This document shows, piece by piece, positions 1 to 10,952 of a DNA stretch of 64,000 nt; position 1 is the first letter of the stretch, and every line of letters begins with the position of its first letter. The DNA comes from Inia geoffrensis (Eukaryota > Chordata > Mammalia > Artiodactyla > Iniidae), in contig CM070919.1 in NCBI GenBank assembly GCA_036417435.1, forward strand, positions 35,580,318 to 35,644,317. Reading direction: 5' to 3'. The notes under the pieces were generated by a model, which worked only from the letters and a program-made list of their open reading frames with translations, searched no databases and had not been told where the DNA came from. The translations under genes were made by a program, and so were the position numbers.

Positions 1-68
1 ATACAGATACACACACACATATATATGTATGTGTGCATATATAGATGATATAAATATATGTATACATT
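1..68. repeat. AC/AT/TG low-complexity tract
   Basis: Imperfect alternating purine-pyrimidine sequence (acacac, then tatatat, then tgtgtg) running into AT-rich DNA. It is a degenerate microsatellite with no coding signal. Confidence 0.8.
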
Positions 69-149
69 TGACTGTATATAAGTAGTATAAATACATAAGA
101 AATATTTTATATCTATAATTATTTGATATGTTTGCGGAGCTTTTACTTA

Positions 150-322
150 CATTCTCCCACCTATAGGGAAGGCACGGTAGAGATTACTGAACCCATTGTA
201 CAGGTGAGAAGACAGTCTCAGGCTAAAATGTCTTACCCAGCGCCCTACAGCTGGGAGAGGTGAAGTGGGAATTAGAACCCAGATGTTTTGACTACCAGTC
301 CAGAGCTGCCTCTACCCACCTT
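150..322 (-). mobile_element. MIR SINE fragment
   Basis: The segment follows the reverse complement of the MIR core: 'acaggtgagaagac', a degraded 'ctcaggc...', 'acagctgggag', and 'gaattagaacccagatg'. It is an ancient pan-mammalian tRNA-derived SINE, strongly diverged and without target duplications. Confidence 0.8.
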
Positions 323-894
323 ATACGTCACCAATAGCGCCTCTTGTGAAGGATCTGAAGGCGTGAGTAGAAACTAATGAGAACTAGTAAGGAAAAGGAA
401 AAAGGATCTGCCTCTGTGTATGTTTAGATCTAGAAATTTTTAGAAAAGAGAAGGGAATGGCAGAACTGCTCCTCGAAGATGATAACGTAATGTGAACAGA
501 CAACAAAGAAGGAACAACCACTCGCTTCAATTTTTACTGCCCTTCTCTTCACTAAGAAGGATTAACGTCAAACAGAAAACTGAGAGAAAGTGGAAGTGGG
601 AAAGTAAATACTAAAGGCATAAATCCTTTCGAGAAACAGGGGAACTTACAAATGACAGTCTAAGATACATATAATCACATTTGGTGGTGGGATAATTGTG
701 ATTCATCTCAATATAATATAAATTATTTCTAATGACACCAGGCAAACAGGTGCTGTGATAATACTTCACTTGGAAATGAAGATACTGCTTACTGACCAGA
801 TAACATGAGGCCTCAAGCATTGCATTTACACTGAGTCACTCCCTGGCCCATTTAACCACCCCTGTGGCCAAGGGCAAACACTTGTGAGCCCAAT
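323..894. other. Unassigned non-coding stretch
   Basis: No repeat family, splice-bounded exon or RNA gene was recognised. The open frames are short and lack any recognisable domain. Confidence 0.5.
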
Positions 895-966
895 ACTTGG
901 GACAGAGTTCAGTGGGCACAGTGCCATGGACATAGTAGGTGCTGGAAAAATATTTGCTGAATTAAG
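895..966 (+). mobile_element. L2/MIR 3' tail
   Basis: Contains the tail shared by L2 and MIR, 'cagtgcc...acatagtaggtgct', followed by a degraded 'aaatatttgctgaa'. L2 and MIR share this 3' end, so the family cannot be decided from this piece. Confidence 0.7.
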
Positions 967-1107
967 TAGGATTGGACTGAACCCTTTGATGAGGTTGTCC
1001 ATGCACAGAAGTTCTCTTTCTCCAAAGTACAACGTTCCTACACGGCCTTAAGACCAAAGTTACTCCAAATTTGTCTTGAAACCAAGAACAAATAATAATT
1101 ATAAATA

Positions 1108-1109
<2 letters not shown>

Positions 1110-1150
<41 letters not shown>
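1110..1150. repeat. (AC)n microsatellite
   Basis: About 20 uninterrupted AC units. Pure tracts of this length are usually length-polymorphic. Confidence 0.95.
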
Positions 1151-1153
<3 letters not shown>

Positions 1154-1278
1154 TAATACCATAAAGGCTTGCTCTTCTCTTAATACTACAGTCTTAGTAA
1201 ACTAGAATAGTAACTGTGTACAATTACATTTTTATTTAGTCTCCAAATGAAAAAGTACCTTTTAAAAAGTAGCATTTT

Positions 1279-1639
1279 GGGACTTCCCTGGTGGCGCAGT
1301 GGTTAAGAATCCGCCTGCCAATGCAGGGGACACAGGTTTGAGCCCTGGTCCGAGAAGGTCCCACATGCCTCGGAGCAACCAAGCCCGTGCGCCACAACTA
1401 CTGAGCCTGCACTCTGGAGCCCACGAGCCACAACTACTGAAGCCCACGAGCCACAACTACTGAGCCCACGAGCCACAACTACTGAAGCCCGTGCACCTAG
1501 AGCCCGTGCTCCGCAACAAGAGAAGCCACCGCAATGGGAAGCCCGTGCACCATAACGAAGAGCAGCCCCCGCTCGCCGCAACTAGAGAAAGCCCGCGCAC
1601 AGCAAAGATAACACAACGCAGCCAAAAATAAATACTTTT
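1279..1639 (+). mobile_element. CHR-1-type SINE, long form with extra internal unit
   Basis: tRNA-derived SINE with head 'gggacttccctggtgg', an A-box-like 'tggcgcagtgg' and a degraded B box 'ggtttgagccctgg'. The body carries four copies of 'gccacaactactga' (starting near 1391, 1427, 1450 and 1471), where the sister copies at 8.5 and 38.8 kb have three. It ends in an A-rich 'aaaaataaata' tail. A 14-bp direct repeat 'aaaagtagcatttt' flanks it at 1265-1278 and 1640-1653, which is the expected target-site duplication of an L1-mobilised SINE. Confidence 0.95.
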
Positions 1640-1653
1640 AAAAGTAGCATTTT

Positions 1654-2934
1654 AAGTGTCAGAGAAAAGGCATATTAAGCTATTATTTCTTTCTCAGTGA
1701 TCATAAAAACATGCATTCTGAAATCAGGGCAGCTAGAGGCTTAAAAGCCCTACGTATAGGGTAATAAATAAGATGAATGAATAATTGAAATTTTGCATTT
1801 TGTGGCACCAATAGATTAATTTTTACAAGGGAACTTATTTCCAGTAATGATCTTAGGAAGCGATCTCTCCTTAGTAGCTGTCAGTGAACAGAGGCGACCA
1901 GTCTGTACTACATAAAGCGGCAAAGCTGAATTCTATTTCTCTTAAGACTATTTTACAGGTAATTCATATCCATTAACAAGCCAAACTGATGCTAAGGTAG
2001 ATCTTGCTGACAGAACATAAAAAGCCTTATTTTTTCCATTGCTACCATAGAATTTGTGAATTCAAGCCACTGGTAATGAGTTTTAAGGGGACACTTAATG
2101 CACAACCTGGAAAATAATACATCTTCTCTGTCAAATTCTGTGAAAAATTTAATCCTCAAGACAGACGTAACCATAAAAGCAAAACTGATCTTTAATGGCT
2201 GTTGATTCAACAACAAAGATATTGCCTATGCACATGTTACATTCTTTGGAGGAGTGAATGTGTGTGTTTGCCCACGTGCATGTGCATGTATGTGAATCTG
2301 TTACACATTTCTGAAAACTGAACTGGTCTAAAAAGTTATAATTCCTCATAAGGCCTATAGTCACCATGCCAGTTCTGTGTTTCACAAATTAGAAGTTGTT
2401 TTTAGAAGCAGTTTCCTTTTTTTTTTTTTTTAATGTCAGCCCTAATTGTTCAGGTCTTACTCTGATACCATTCCAGTGACTTTTAGAGTGTATCACGCCT
2501 TTTTCCTTCAGTTAAATGTTTAAATGTCATGTGGTTAGGTACTGCCTTGCAGATTACAAAGTAATCAGAACCAGAGTGACTTTCATTGAACTGTGACCCA
2601 TAGAAGAGAAGTGGTGTGAATTAGAGAGAAAAGAAAGGGGAAAATAGCGATTTACAGTGACCATCTCAGAAGGGAAAGAAAGGGTAAGTGCGGGAGGAAC
2701 TTCCAAAGACACAGGAGCCAGAGGAAACCTCTGTCTCCCTCAGTTTTTGGCTTAGCCTGGTGCTGTGACACATGTCTAGAGATATATGCATACATGTCCC
2801 AGAGTCTATTTCTGCTGGTGTGACTGGCCCTATGCTCTTCCTGTCCTAAGCGGAATGTCTTTTCAGAAGGGAGCACATTAAAGACCCCGTGAGATTACAT
2901 TTTAAATCATGAGTTTACGTGTAGGGAGTGAACT
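1654..2934. other. Unassigned non-coding stretch
   Basis: No family recognised. It holds a T-run near 2418-2432 and otherwise mixed-composition DNA without a supported exon. Confidence 0.5.
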
Positions 2935-3225
2935 TTAGGCAGTTATCTACTGAGCACCTACAAGTTCCAGATGCCTTCGAAGGCTCTGGGAATACAGCAG
3001 ACAAGACAGCTGGGATTCTGACTTTATGGGGCTTTCAGTAATAACGGGGAAGAAAGGCATTAAACAAATAATTGCAAATGTTAAGGGCTGTAGAGGAGAA
3101 GCCCAGGCTGCTGTGGAGAAGTGAAATGGAAGACCTCTCAGGTGTGTGTAAATGTACATGCAAGAGAGGGGAGAGGGGTGCACAGAAGGCTTCCCCAGCC
3201 ACTGCCACTGAGGCAGAAACCTGAA
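2935..3225 (-). mobile_element. L2 LINE 3' fragment
   Basis: Reads as the antisense L2 3' region: 'tactgagcacctac', 'gggaatacagcagacaagacag', a 'gggaagaaaggcattaaacaa'-like part, and 'aggcagaaacctgaag' at the far end. It is an ancient, diverged, 5'-truncated LINE-2 copy. Confidence 0.75.
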
Positions 3226-3795
3226 GGCTGAAGCAGAGTTGTCGATGCCGCACCATTGCTCTTTAGTTCTCAACTCCAAAAGGTGCAATTAACTTAAACC
3301 ACGAAATAAATATGTGGACGCCCCCCCGCAGTTTCACCATGACTGTCCACTGCTGGCTCTGCGGGTGAGTGGGAGTTAGGTGATGAGCAGAATTAGATGG
3401 GGAGATGTGATGGGGAGAAAATACTACAGAAAGAAGAGCATTACCTCCTCGGGGTAAGAAAGAAAAATGTATCGTAGAAGTAGAGAGTGGCTGCAGAAGC
3501 AAGCAGGGGATGCAGTGGCTGAGTTTTATACACAATATTATGGATTCATCCATTTGTTCTAAAAGAAATGGAAAGTCCATTTGCATGAAATGCATTGAAA
3601 ATGTTACTTAGAATTAAGATCTTATTTCAGGAGGACAAATTGGACGTGGGCACTAAGGTTTAGACTTTTCCAGCCGTAACACCGAGAATTGGTTGTTGGC
3701 CAAGATTATGACCGTGGCAAACTCCAGCCAAAAGTAGAATGTACAATACTCGGGTGTGGGAAGTAAGAAACAGCAACAAATCAAGAATGACACTG
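3226..3795. other. Unassigned non-coding stretch
   Basis: No repeat or gene recognised. The last few bases contain 'gacactg', a possible 7-bp target duplication of the L1 that follows. Confidence 0.5.
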
Positions 3796-4722
3796 GACAC
3801 CTATGGTCAATTAATCTTTGACAAAGGAGGCAAAAATATACAACGGGGAAAAGACAGTCTCTTCAAGCGGTGTTGGGAAAGCTGGACACAGCCACATGTA
3901 AATCAATAAAGTTAGAACACCCCCTCATGCCATACACAAAAATAAACTCAAAAATGGCTTAAAAACTTAAACATAAGACAAGACATCATAAAACTCCTAG
4001 ATGAGAACATAGCTAAAACATTCTGACATAAATCTTACCAATGTTTTCTAAGGTCAGTCTACCAAGGCAATAGAAGTAAAATCAAAAATAAACAAATGGG
4101 ACCTAATCAAACTAATAAGCTTTTTCACAGCAAAGGAAACCATAAACAAAATGAAAATACAACCTACAGAATGGGAGAAAATATTTGTGACTGACAAGGG
4201 TGTAATATCCAACATATACAAACAGTTCATACAACTCAATAACAACAAAACAAACAACCCAATCAAAAGATAGACAGATCTAAATAGGCATGTCTCCAAA
4301 GACGACGTGCAAATGACCAATAGGCACATGAAAAGATGTTCAACATCGCTGATTATTAGAGAAATGCAAGTCAAAACTACCATGAGGTACCAGTTTACAC
4401 TGGTCAGAATGGCCATCAATAAAAAGGCTACAAATAACAAATGCTATAGAGGGTGTGGAGAAAAGGGAACCCTCCTACACTGTTAATGGGAACGTAAATT
4501 GGCACAACCACTATGGAAAACAGTATGGAGGTTCCTCAAAAAACTAAAATAGAGTTGCCATATGATTCAGCAATGCCACTCCTGGGCGTATATCCAGAGA
4601 AAACTATAATTCAAAAAGATACATGAACCCCTATGTTCATAGCAGCACTGTTTACAATAGCCAAGACATGGAAGCAACTTAAGTGTCCGTTGACAGATAA
4701 ATGGATAAGGAAGATGTGGCAT

Positions 4723-4763
<41 letters not shown>

Positions 4764-5158
4764 TACATATATATATGTAAGGTAATATTGCTCAGCCATA
4801 AAAAAGAATGAAATAATGCCATTTGCAGCAACATGGATGGACCTAGAGATGATCATACTAAGTGAAGTCAGAGAAAGACAAAAATATATCACTTATATGT
4901 GGAATCTAAAATATGAGACAAATGTATTTATCTATGAAACAGAAACAAACTCACATACATAGAGAACAGACTTGTGGCTGCAGGCAGGGGGTGGCAGGGG
5001 AGGGAGGGATTTGGGAATTTGGGACTAGCAGATGTGAACTATTATATGTAGGATGGATAAACAAGATCCTATTGTATAGCACAGGAAACTATATTCAATA
5101 TCTTGTAATAAGTTCTTGTAATAAACCATACTTGAATAAATATAAATAAACAAATAAA
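3796..5158 (+). mobile_element. LINE-1 3' end, 5'-truncated
   Basis: Begins at the ORF2 C-terminal region ('cacctatggtcaattaatc') and continues through 'gtgtggagaaaagggaaccc', 'gcaacatggatggaccta' and the 3' UTR ('actatattcaatatcttg') to an A-rich end. All frames are broken by stops. The 7-mer 'gacactg' at 3789-3795 and 5159-5165 could be a short target duplication, but that is weak. An (AC)n tract has grown inside it. Confidence 0.92.
4727..4759. repeat. (AC)n microsatellite inside L1
   Basis: About 16 AC units. They sit where the L1 consensus has 'tacatatacacaatgg', as in several other L1 copies in this window. Confidence 0.95.
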
Positions 5159-8100
5159 GACACTGAAATTCCTGGCTTGAAGGTGAATGATTGAACCATA
5201 TCTTGAAATAAAGCATATGGTGATCAGTTTTTAACACACTGAGTTTTAGGTGTGGATGGGACATACAAATGGAAATATTAAATAGGAAATGATATGTGTT
5301 GCTGGAGGCAAGAAGTGGGATCTTGGTTGAAGATATAAATTTTGGAATAAAATACCCTATTTGAGTATATTTAAATCTACATATTAGCAAAAGCAAAGAG
5401 ATTAGAAATTAATACTATTAAAATACTTCAGTGCTTTATGAAGCCACCTAAGTGAAGAGGAAACTTCTATTTTATATACTAGTAGCTTTTTTTCCCCACA
5501 AGAATTGACTATGAATAGCTATGTAGTTTCCTGATTGCTACAATTTTTAGATCTCTTGTGCTATCACTTAATTTATAGCATACAGTTTGTTTTCCTTTTG
5601 AAAACACTGTATATAAGTCTCTGCATCTTTGATTATTTCCATTAAATTATTTTCAGGTGTTGTAAGCATTTGCTAAAGACTTGGATATATTTCCAAAGTT
5701 CTCTCCGTAACTACTTTACTAACTGAAACTACCAATGGCGTTTCACAAGCACGTAAAGACAAGACTGCAGCTCAGGATTTTAGGGGAGAAGACTTCTGAC
5801 CAAGATCCCCTCTCCTTATGAAGTTCCCTTTGTTCCTGGAGAACTCACAGAGATAAGAGCAGGGCCCCAGGGAGAAGAGGCAGGAATCTGGCTACTCAAA
5901 ACCTGTCCTGGGTTCTAAAGGGACGGAATAAATGTGGCCCTTAAGGTTTCGTCCAGAACACCGGGTCAGAAAAGAGTGTTTCAAGGCGAGGAACCCTGCT
6001 CAGGATGGAAGAATTTCATGCCTCTGGCTTATTTTGTAACAGGACCCCTCACCCCTCCACCTCCCAACTATACTGTGGACACAGGACTCTGATTTTGGAA
6101 AAATGTGTGTCACAAGCTGTAATACAAGTTCACTCACTCGTGCACAGATATTTCCTCATGGGCATAATGGGTGATCGGTCACCCTCTGGGGAAAGACAGG
6201 TGCACAGAAGGCCCTCATTCTCCCTCATGTTTTCAATACCAGCATTTGTTTCCAACCTTCCTTTGGTCCCTTAAAGACTGTCTGGTTTTCTAGTTAATAG
6301 GCCCCCAGAAGACAGGGAGCAACCCCCAACACTCATTCTCCAGCATAAAAATTCCACTGGGGTCTCCCTCCCTCCCCAGGTCCTTTCTCTCTTCTCCAGC
6401 TAGTCCCTCAACAGTAGGCACAAGACAGCCTTAAACTACTGCCAAATCCACAGTGTTACATCTGAAATATTATCAAAACATATTAATGTGAACCCTCCTG
6501 CATTTAATCTTTTTTAAAAATCTTCCCTTAATTTTCTGGGGATAGGCAGACCTTTCTTCAGACCCATTCTTTTTTTCACCTACACACTCTTTCTTATTGA
6601 ATGCACTGGTATAAACTCCCATCTTAAGTTCACCATTACCACAGACAACTTTAACCACTGTTATCATCGATAGAGGTAAAACCTGTGTTGAATCTAAAAC
6701 TTAACCCAGACCCCTGGAACAAAATCCAATTGGATCAAAATGAATCTAGTGAATACTCCAAATCATTCTGAGATTAATGCAAATATAGAGAACTAATGGT
6801 TAATTTTAACTTAGAAACAACATTCTATATATGCAACAGATGTTTTTTTTTTTTTAAGGGTTGTGTTCAGGGTGTTTGGAGTTACAAGGAAGATACGCTC
6901 TGAATTGGTGCAAATCTTAAACAAGGAAACTTGAACTTCTTGTTTCAAGAGGTCAGACATATCTACCAGCCCATTGTTAAGCCCTAAGATGAAGATGACA
7001 TTTTGAAGTAAGATTATTTTTAGTCCCTTTGGTGGTCACGTACGTGGTCTTTATAGCAGACGGTGACTTGCCCTGAGGTCTTCCTTCCCCCAGTTCCTCG
7101 AACTTGGCTGTTTCTGAAATGTGCTGTATTCCCCTTTGCTTGAACAATGTCCACTGCGGCTTCTGGTCCTAAGTGCCAATTTCTTGGGAAAGTTTTCCAA
7201 AATGCCCAGAGCGGGAAGGATTTCTTGAGCTACCCCCCACCCCCGGAGTACCTGGGAGTTCCTTCATCGTGTTTACACACAGATTAGAGCAGAAACTCTG
7301 TCCGGGTGTGTAATAACATTCTGCCTATTTACTGTTTCCCCACCCGGCTCTGTGGCATCTCCCTCTCCAGTCTAAGGATGGTGTCCTAGGCAGGTCCCAT
7401 ACCTGTGCATACGTTATGGGCACTGACACTCAGACCAGTTCTCCTTGGCACTTCCCATCTTGGATCTGATTCCAGAATTCCCTCCTTTCTCCTGTGGGCA
7501 CCAACTCTTCCTGAGATGCAGGCAGAGAGCAGAGTGAGTCTTTATGTAGCAGTCACAGCTTGACACGCTCCTTGCTGGTAATCTCTGCCTCTCTGGCTCA
7601 CCCTAGGTGGCTGCCCGTGTCTTTTGTGTGGCCTGACCTGAAATGCCAGCTCTCTCAGGGAATATGTATTTGGATGTCTTAAGTGGCCAGAGACAGCCTC
7701 CCAGCTACACAGCCCCAGAATGGCTCAGCTCGGGTCCCATGTCTTCTCTAAGCTTAGCTGTCAGTAGTGGACAGTGTTTATCTCCAGCCACTGGTTTCTG
7801 AGGCTTCCTGACCCACCAGGTGACCTTCTTGGGAGCAGAGGTTGGTGGTGTTCAGTCTCAACTAAGCTTTGCTGTTTTCACGTCAGGGACACACGTAGCC
7901 CTGCGGCACCACCAAATACAGGGCATGCAGCCTGCTCTCCTCCCACCAGCCCTTCATTTCTCTTGTCCTCTGTTCAGATAGGCCCCAATTTAAAGTGTCT
8001 GCAGGAGAAAGGGGTTTGGGGGGGTCACAGAGAGGGGCTCCAGGAAGTGCCAGGCAAGCAGATCTCCAGATTAAAGAACGTGTCTGAAGTTATGGACTTC

Positions 8101-8167
8101 TGGAAAGAGAGGCTTAAAATTTGGATGCATACCATTTCTCTAAAAGAGACAACTTAAAAGAATTACA
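5159..8167. other. 3-kb stretch without recognised gene or repeat
   Basis: No confident repeat family. The part at about 7050-8150 is more GC-rich than the rest, but I see no CpG island, conserved exon or domain. The open frames at 6005-6274 and 7774-8157 have no recognisable protein similarity. Old, highly diverged repeats may lie here unseen. Confidence 0.5.
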
Positions 8168-8534
8168 GAGTTCCTGGACAAGATGGCGGAATAGAAGGAC
8201 CTTGAGCTCACCTCCTCTCACAAGCACACCAAAATCACAACTAACTGCTGAACCACCATCAACAAGAAAGACTGGAACCTACCAAAAAAAATATTCTATC
8301 AATACATCCAAAGATATAAAGAAGAATCCATGAGATTGTAGGAGGGGTGCACTTGCGATATAATCAAATCCCATAACCCCCTGCATAGGCAACCCACAGA
8401 CTAGAGAATAATTATATCACAGAAGTTCTCCCGGAGGAGTGAGAGTTCTGAGCCCCACATCAGGCTCCCCAGCCTTGGGGTCTGGCATTAGGAGGAGGGG
8501 CCCCCAAAGCATTTGGTTTTAAAGGCCAGTGGGG

Positions 8535-8881
8535 TGGCTTCCCTGGTGGTGAAGTGGTTAAGAATCCGCCTGCCAATACAGGGGACACGGGTTCGAGCCC
8601 TGGTCCGGGAAGATCCCACATGCCGCAGAGCAACTAAGCCCGTGCGCCACAACTACTGAGCCTGCGCTCTAGAGCCCGTGAGCCACAACTACTGAGCCCA
8701 CATGCCACAACTACTGAAGCCCACGCGCCTAGAGCCCGTGCTCCACAACAAGAGAAGCCGCCGCGATGAGAAGCCCGTGCGCCTCAACGAAGAGGAGCCC
8801 CCGCTCACCGCAACTAGAAAAAGCCTGTGACCAGCAATGAAGACCCAACGCAGCCAAAATAAATTTAAAAAAAAAAAGGGC
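8535..8881 (+). mobile_element. CHR-1-type SINE in L1 5' UTR
   Basis: Head 'ggcttccctggtgg', intact B box 'gggttcgagccctgg', three 'gccacaactactga' units and tail 'gcagccaaaataaat' plus an A-run. The 9-mer 'ccagtgggg' at 8526-8534 and 8882-8890 is the target duplication. Removing the SINE restores a continuous L1 5' UTR, so it postdates the L1. Confidence 0.95.
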
Positions 8882-9639
8882 CCAGTGGGGCTTGACTATA
8901 GGCACTCCACAGAACTAGACAAAACAGAGACTCTACTCTTGGAGGGTGCACACAAGGTCTCAGGTGCACTGGGACCCAGGGCAAAAGCAGTGAATTCATA
9001 GGAGCCTGGGCCAGACCTGCCTGCAGGTCTTGGTCTCCTGGGGAGGTGGGGGGGTGGCTCTGGCTCACTCGAGGAACAAGGACACTGGTGGCAGAGGTAT
9101 CAGAGAGTATTCGTCGGCGTGAGCTCTCCTGGATGCTGGCTTTTGGCACCAAGACCTCGTCCCACCCAACAGCCCGTAGGCTCCAGTTCTGGGACTTCTC
9201 AGGCCGAACAACCAACAGGGTGGGAACAAAGCCCCACCCATCCGCAGACAGGCTGGCTAAAGACTTCCTGAGTCCACAGCTTCCTCTAGACAGGCCTCCT
9301 GACACAGCCCTGCCCACCAGAGGACCGAGGCACAGCTCTACCCATCCGTGGGCAAGCACCCACTCCTCCCACCAGGAAGCCTGTGTAAGCCCCTAGAACA
9401 GCCTCCCCCACCAGGGGGCAGACACCAGAAGCAAGAGAGCCATGATGTGGCAGCGCCTGCAGAACTGAATCTGCAGACACAGATCAGAGCCTACCCTGGG
9501 ACCAGCTGGTCCCCGGCCCTTGGTTGGTGAAAGAGGAGTGTACTTCCGGGACATATGGCATCCTCTATAAAGGGCCATTCCTCCAAGGTTGAGAAATATA
9601 ACTAACCTTCCACATACATAAAAATACAAATCGAAATTC

Positions 9640-10560
9640 AGACAAAGTGAGACAGCAGAGGAATATGTTCCAGATGGAAGAACAAGATAAAACCCCAGAA
9701 GAACAGCTAAGTGAAGTGGAGGCAGGCAGTCTACCTGAGAAAGAGTTCAGAGTAATGATCGTAAAGGTGATCCAAGAACTCAGAAAATAATGGATGCACA
9801 GAGTGAGAAGTTACAAGAAGTTTTTAATAAAGAGTTAGAAAATATTAAGAACAGAGTTGAACAATACAATAACTGAAATGAAATATACACTAGAAGGAAT
9901 CAATAGCAGAATAAATGAGGCAGAAGAACGGATAAGTAGTTGGAAGACAGAATGGTGGAAATCACTGCCACAGGATAAAGAAAAAAGAGTGAAAGGAAAT
10001 GAGGACAGTTTAAGAGACCTCTGGGACAACATCAAATGCACAAACATTCACTAATACTATAGGGGTCCAAGGAGGAGAGTAGAGAGAGAAAGGGCCCAAG
10101 ACCATATTTGAACAGATAATAGCTGAAAACTTCCCTAACATGAGAAAGGAAATAGTCACCCAAGTCCAAGAAGCACAGAGAGTCCCGTACAGGATTAACC
10201 CAAGGAGGAATGTGCAGAGACACATAGTAATCAAATTGATGAAAATTAAATATAAAGAGAAAATATTAAAAGAAACAAGAGGAAGAGCAACAAAACATAC
10301 AAGGGAATCCCCATAATGTTACTAGCTGATTTTTCAGCGGAAGTTCTGCAGACCAGGAGGGAGTGGCACAATATATTTAAAGTGATGAAAGGAGAAAAAA
10401 CCTACAACCAAGAACACTCTACCCAGTAAGGCTCTCGTCGAGATTTGACGGAGAAATCAAAAGCTTTCAGACAGAGCAAAAGCTAAAAGAATTCAGCACC
10501 CACCAAACCAGCTTTACAACAAATGCTCAAGGAACTTCTCTAGGTGGAAAAGAAAAGGCC
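9640..10560 (+). pseudogene. Degraded LINE-1 ORF1
   Basis: In intact L1 this frame encodes an RNA-binding chaperone with coiled coil, RRM and C-terminal domains. Here the coding pattern is visible in pieces. One frame (9857-10054) gives a charged, helix-forming stretch typical of the coiled coil ('INSRINEAEERISSW'). Further on are remnants of the RRM and C-terminal region ('FSAEVLQTRREWHNIF'-like, then 'EQKLKEFST'-like). The start codon is not evident, and stops and frameshifts interrupt it throughout. It is non-functional. Confidence 0.85.
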
Positions 10561-10952
10561 AAGAAACTAAAACTGGAAACGAGAAGACTGCGAAGTGGGA
10601 AAGCTCACTGGTAAAGGCAAACATATGGTAAATGTAGGAAATTTATACACACAAATATAATATAATATACACACAAATATAATATCAAAACCAGCAATCA
10701 TCAGAGGAGGAGAGTACAAATGCAGGATGTTTGACATAGATTCGAAATTAAGAGATCAGCAACTTAAAACAATAATGTATGTATATAGCCTGCTATATCA
10801 AAACTGCAAACCAAAAATCTATGATAGATATAAACACAAAAAAGAGAAAGGAATTCAAACACCCCACTAAAGACAGTCATTAAATCACGAGAGAACAAAA
10901 GAGGAAAGGAAGAAAAAAGACCTATAAAGACAAATCCAAAACAATTAACAAA

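Noticed and set aside
1279..1340. tRNA genes suggested by A- and B-box-like motifs at SINE heads
   Set aside because: The boxes belong to tRNA-derived SINEs. The sequence around them does not fold as a tRNA cloverleaf with an anticodon arm and acceptor stem, and SINE bodies follow.
1391..1490. CRISPR-like direct repeats ('gccacaactactga')
   Set aside because: These are internal modules of a CHR-1 SINE in a mammalian genome, with no unique spacers.
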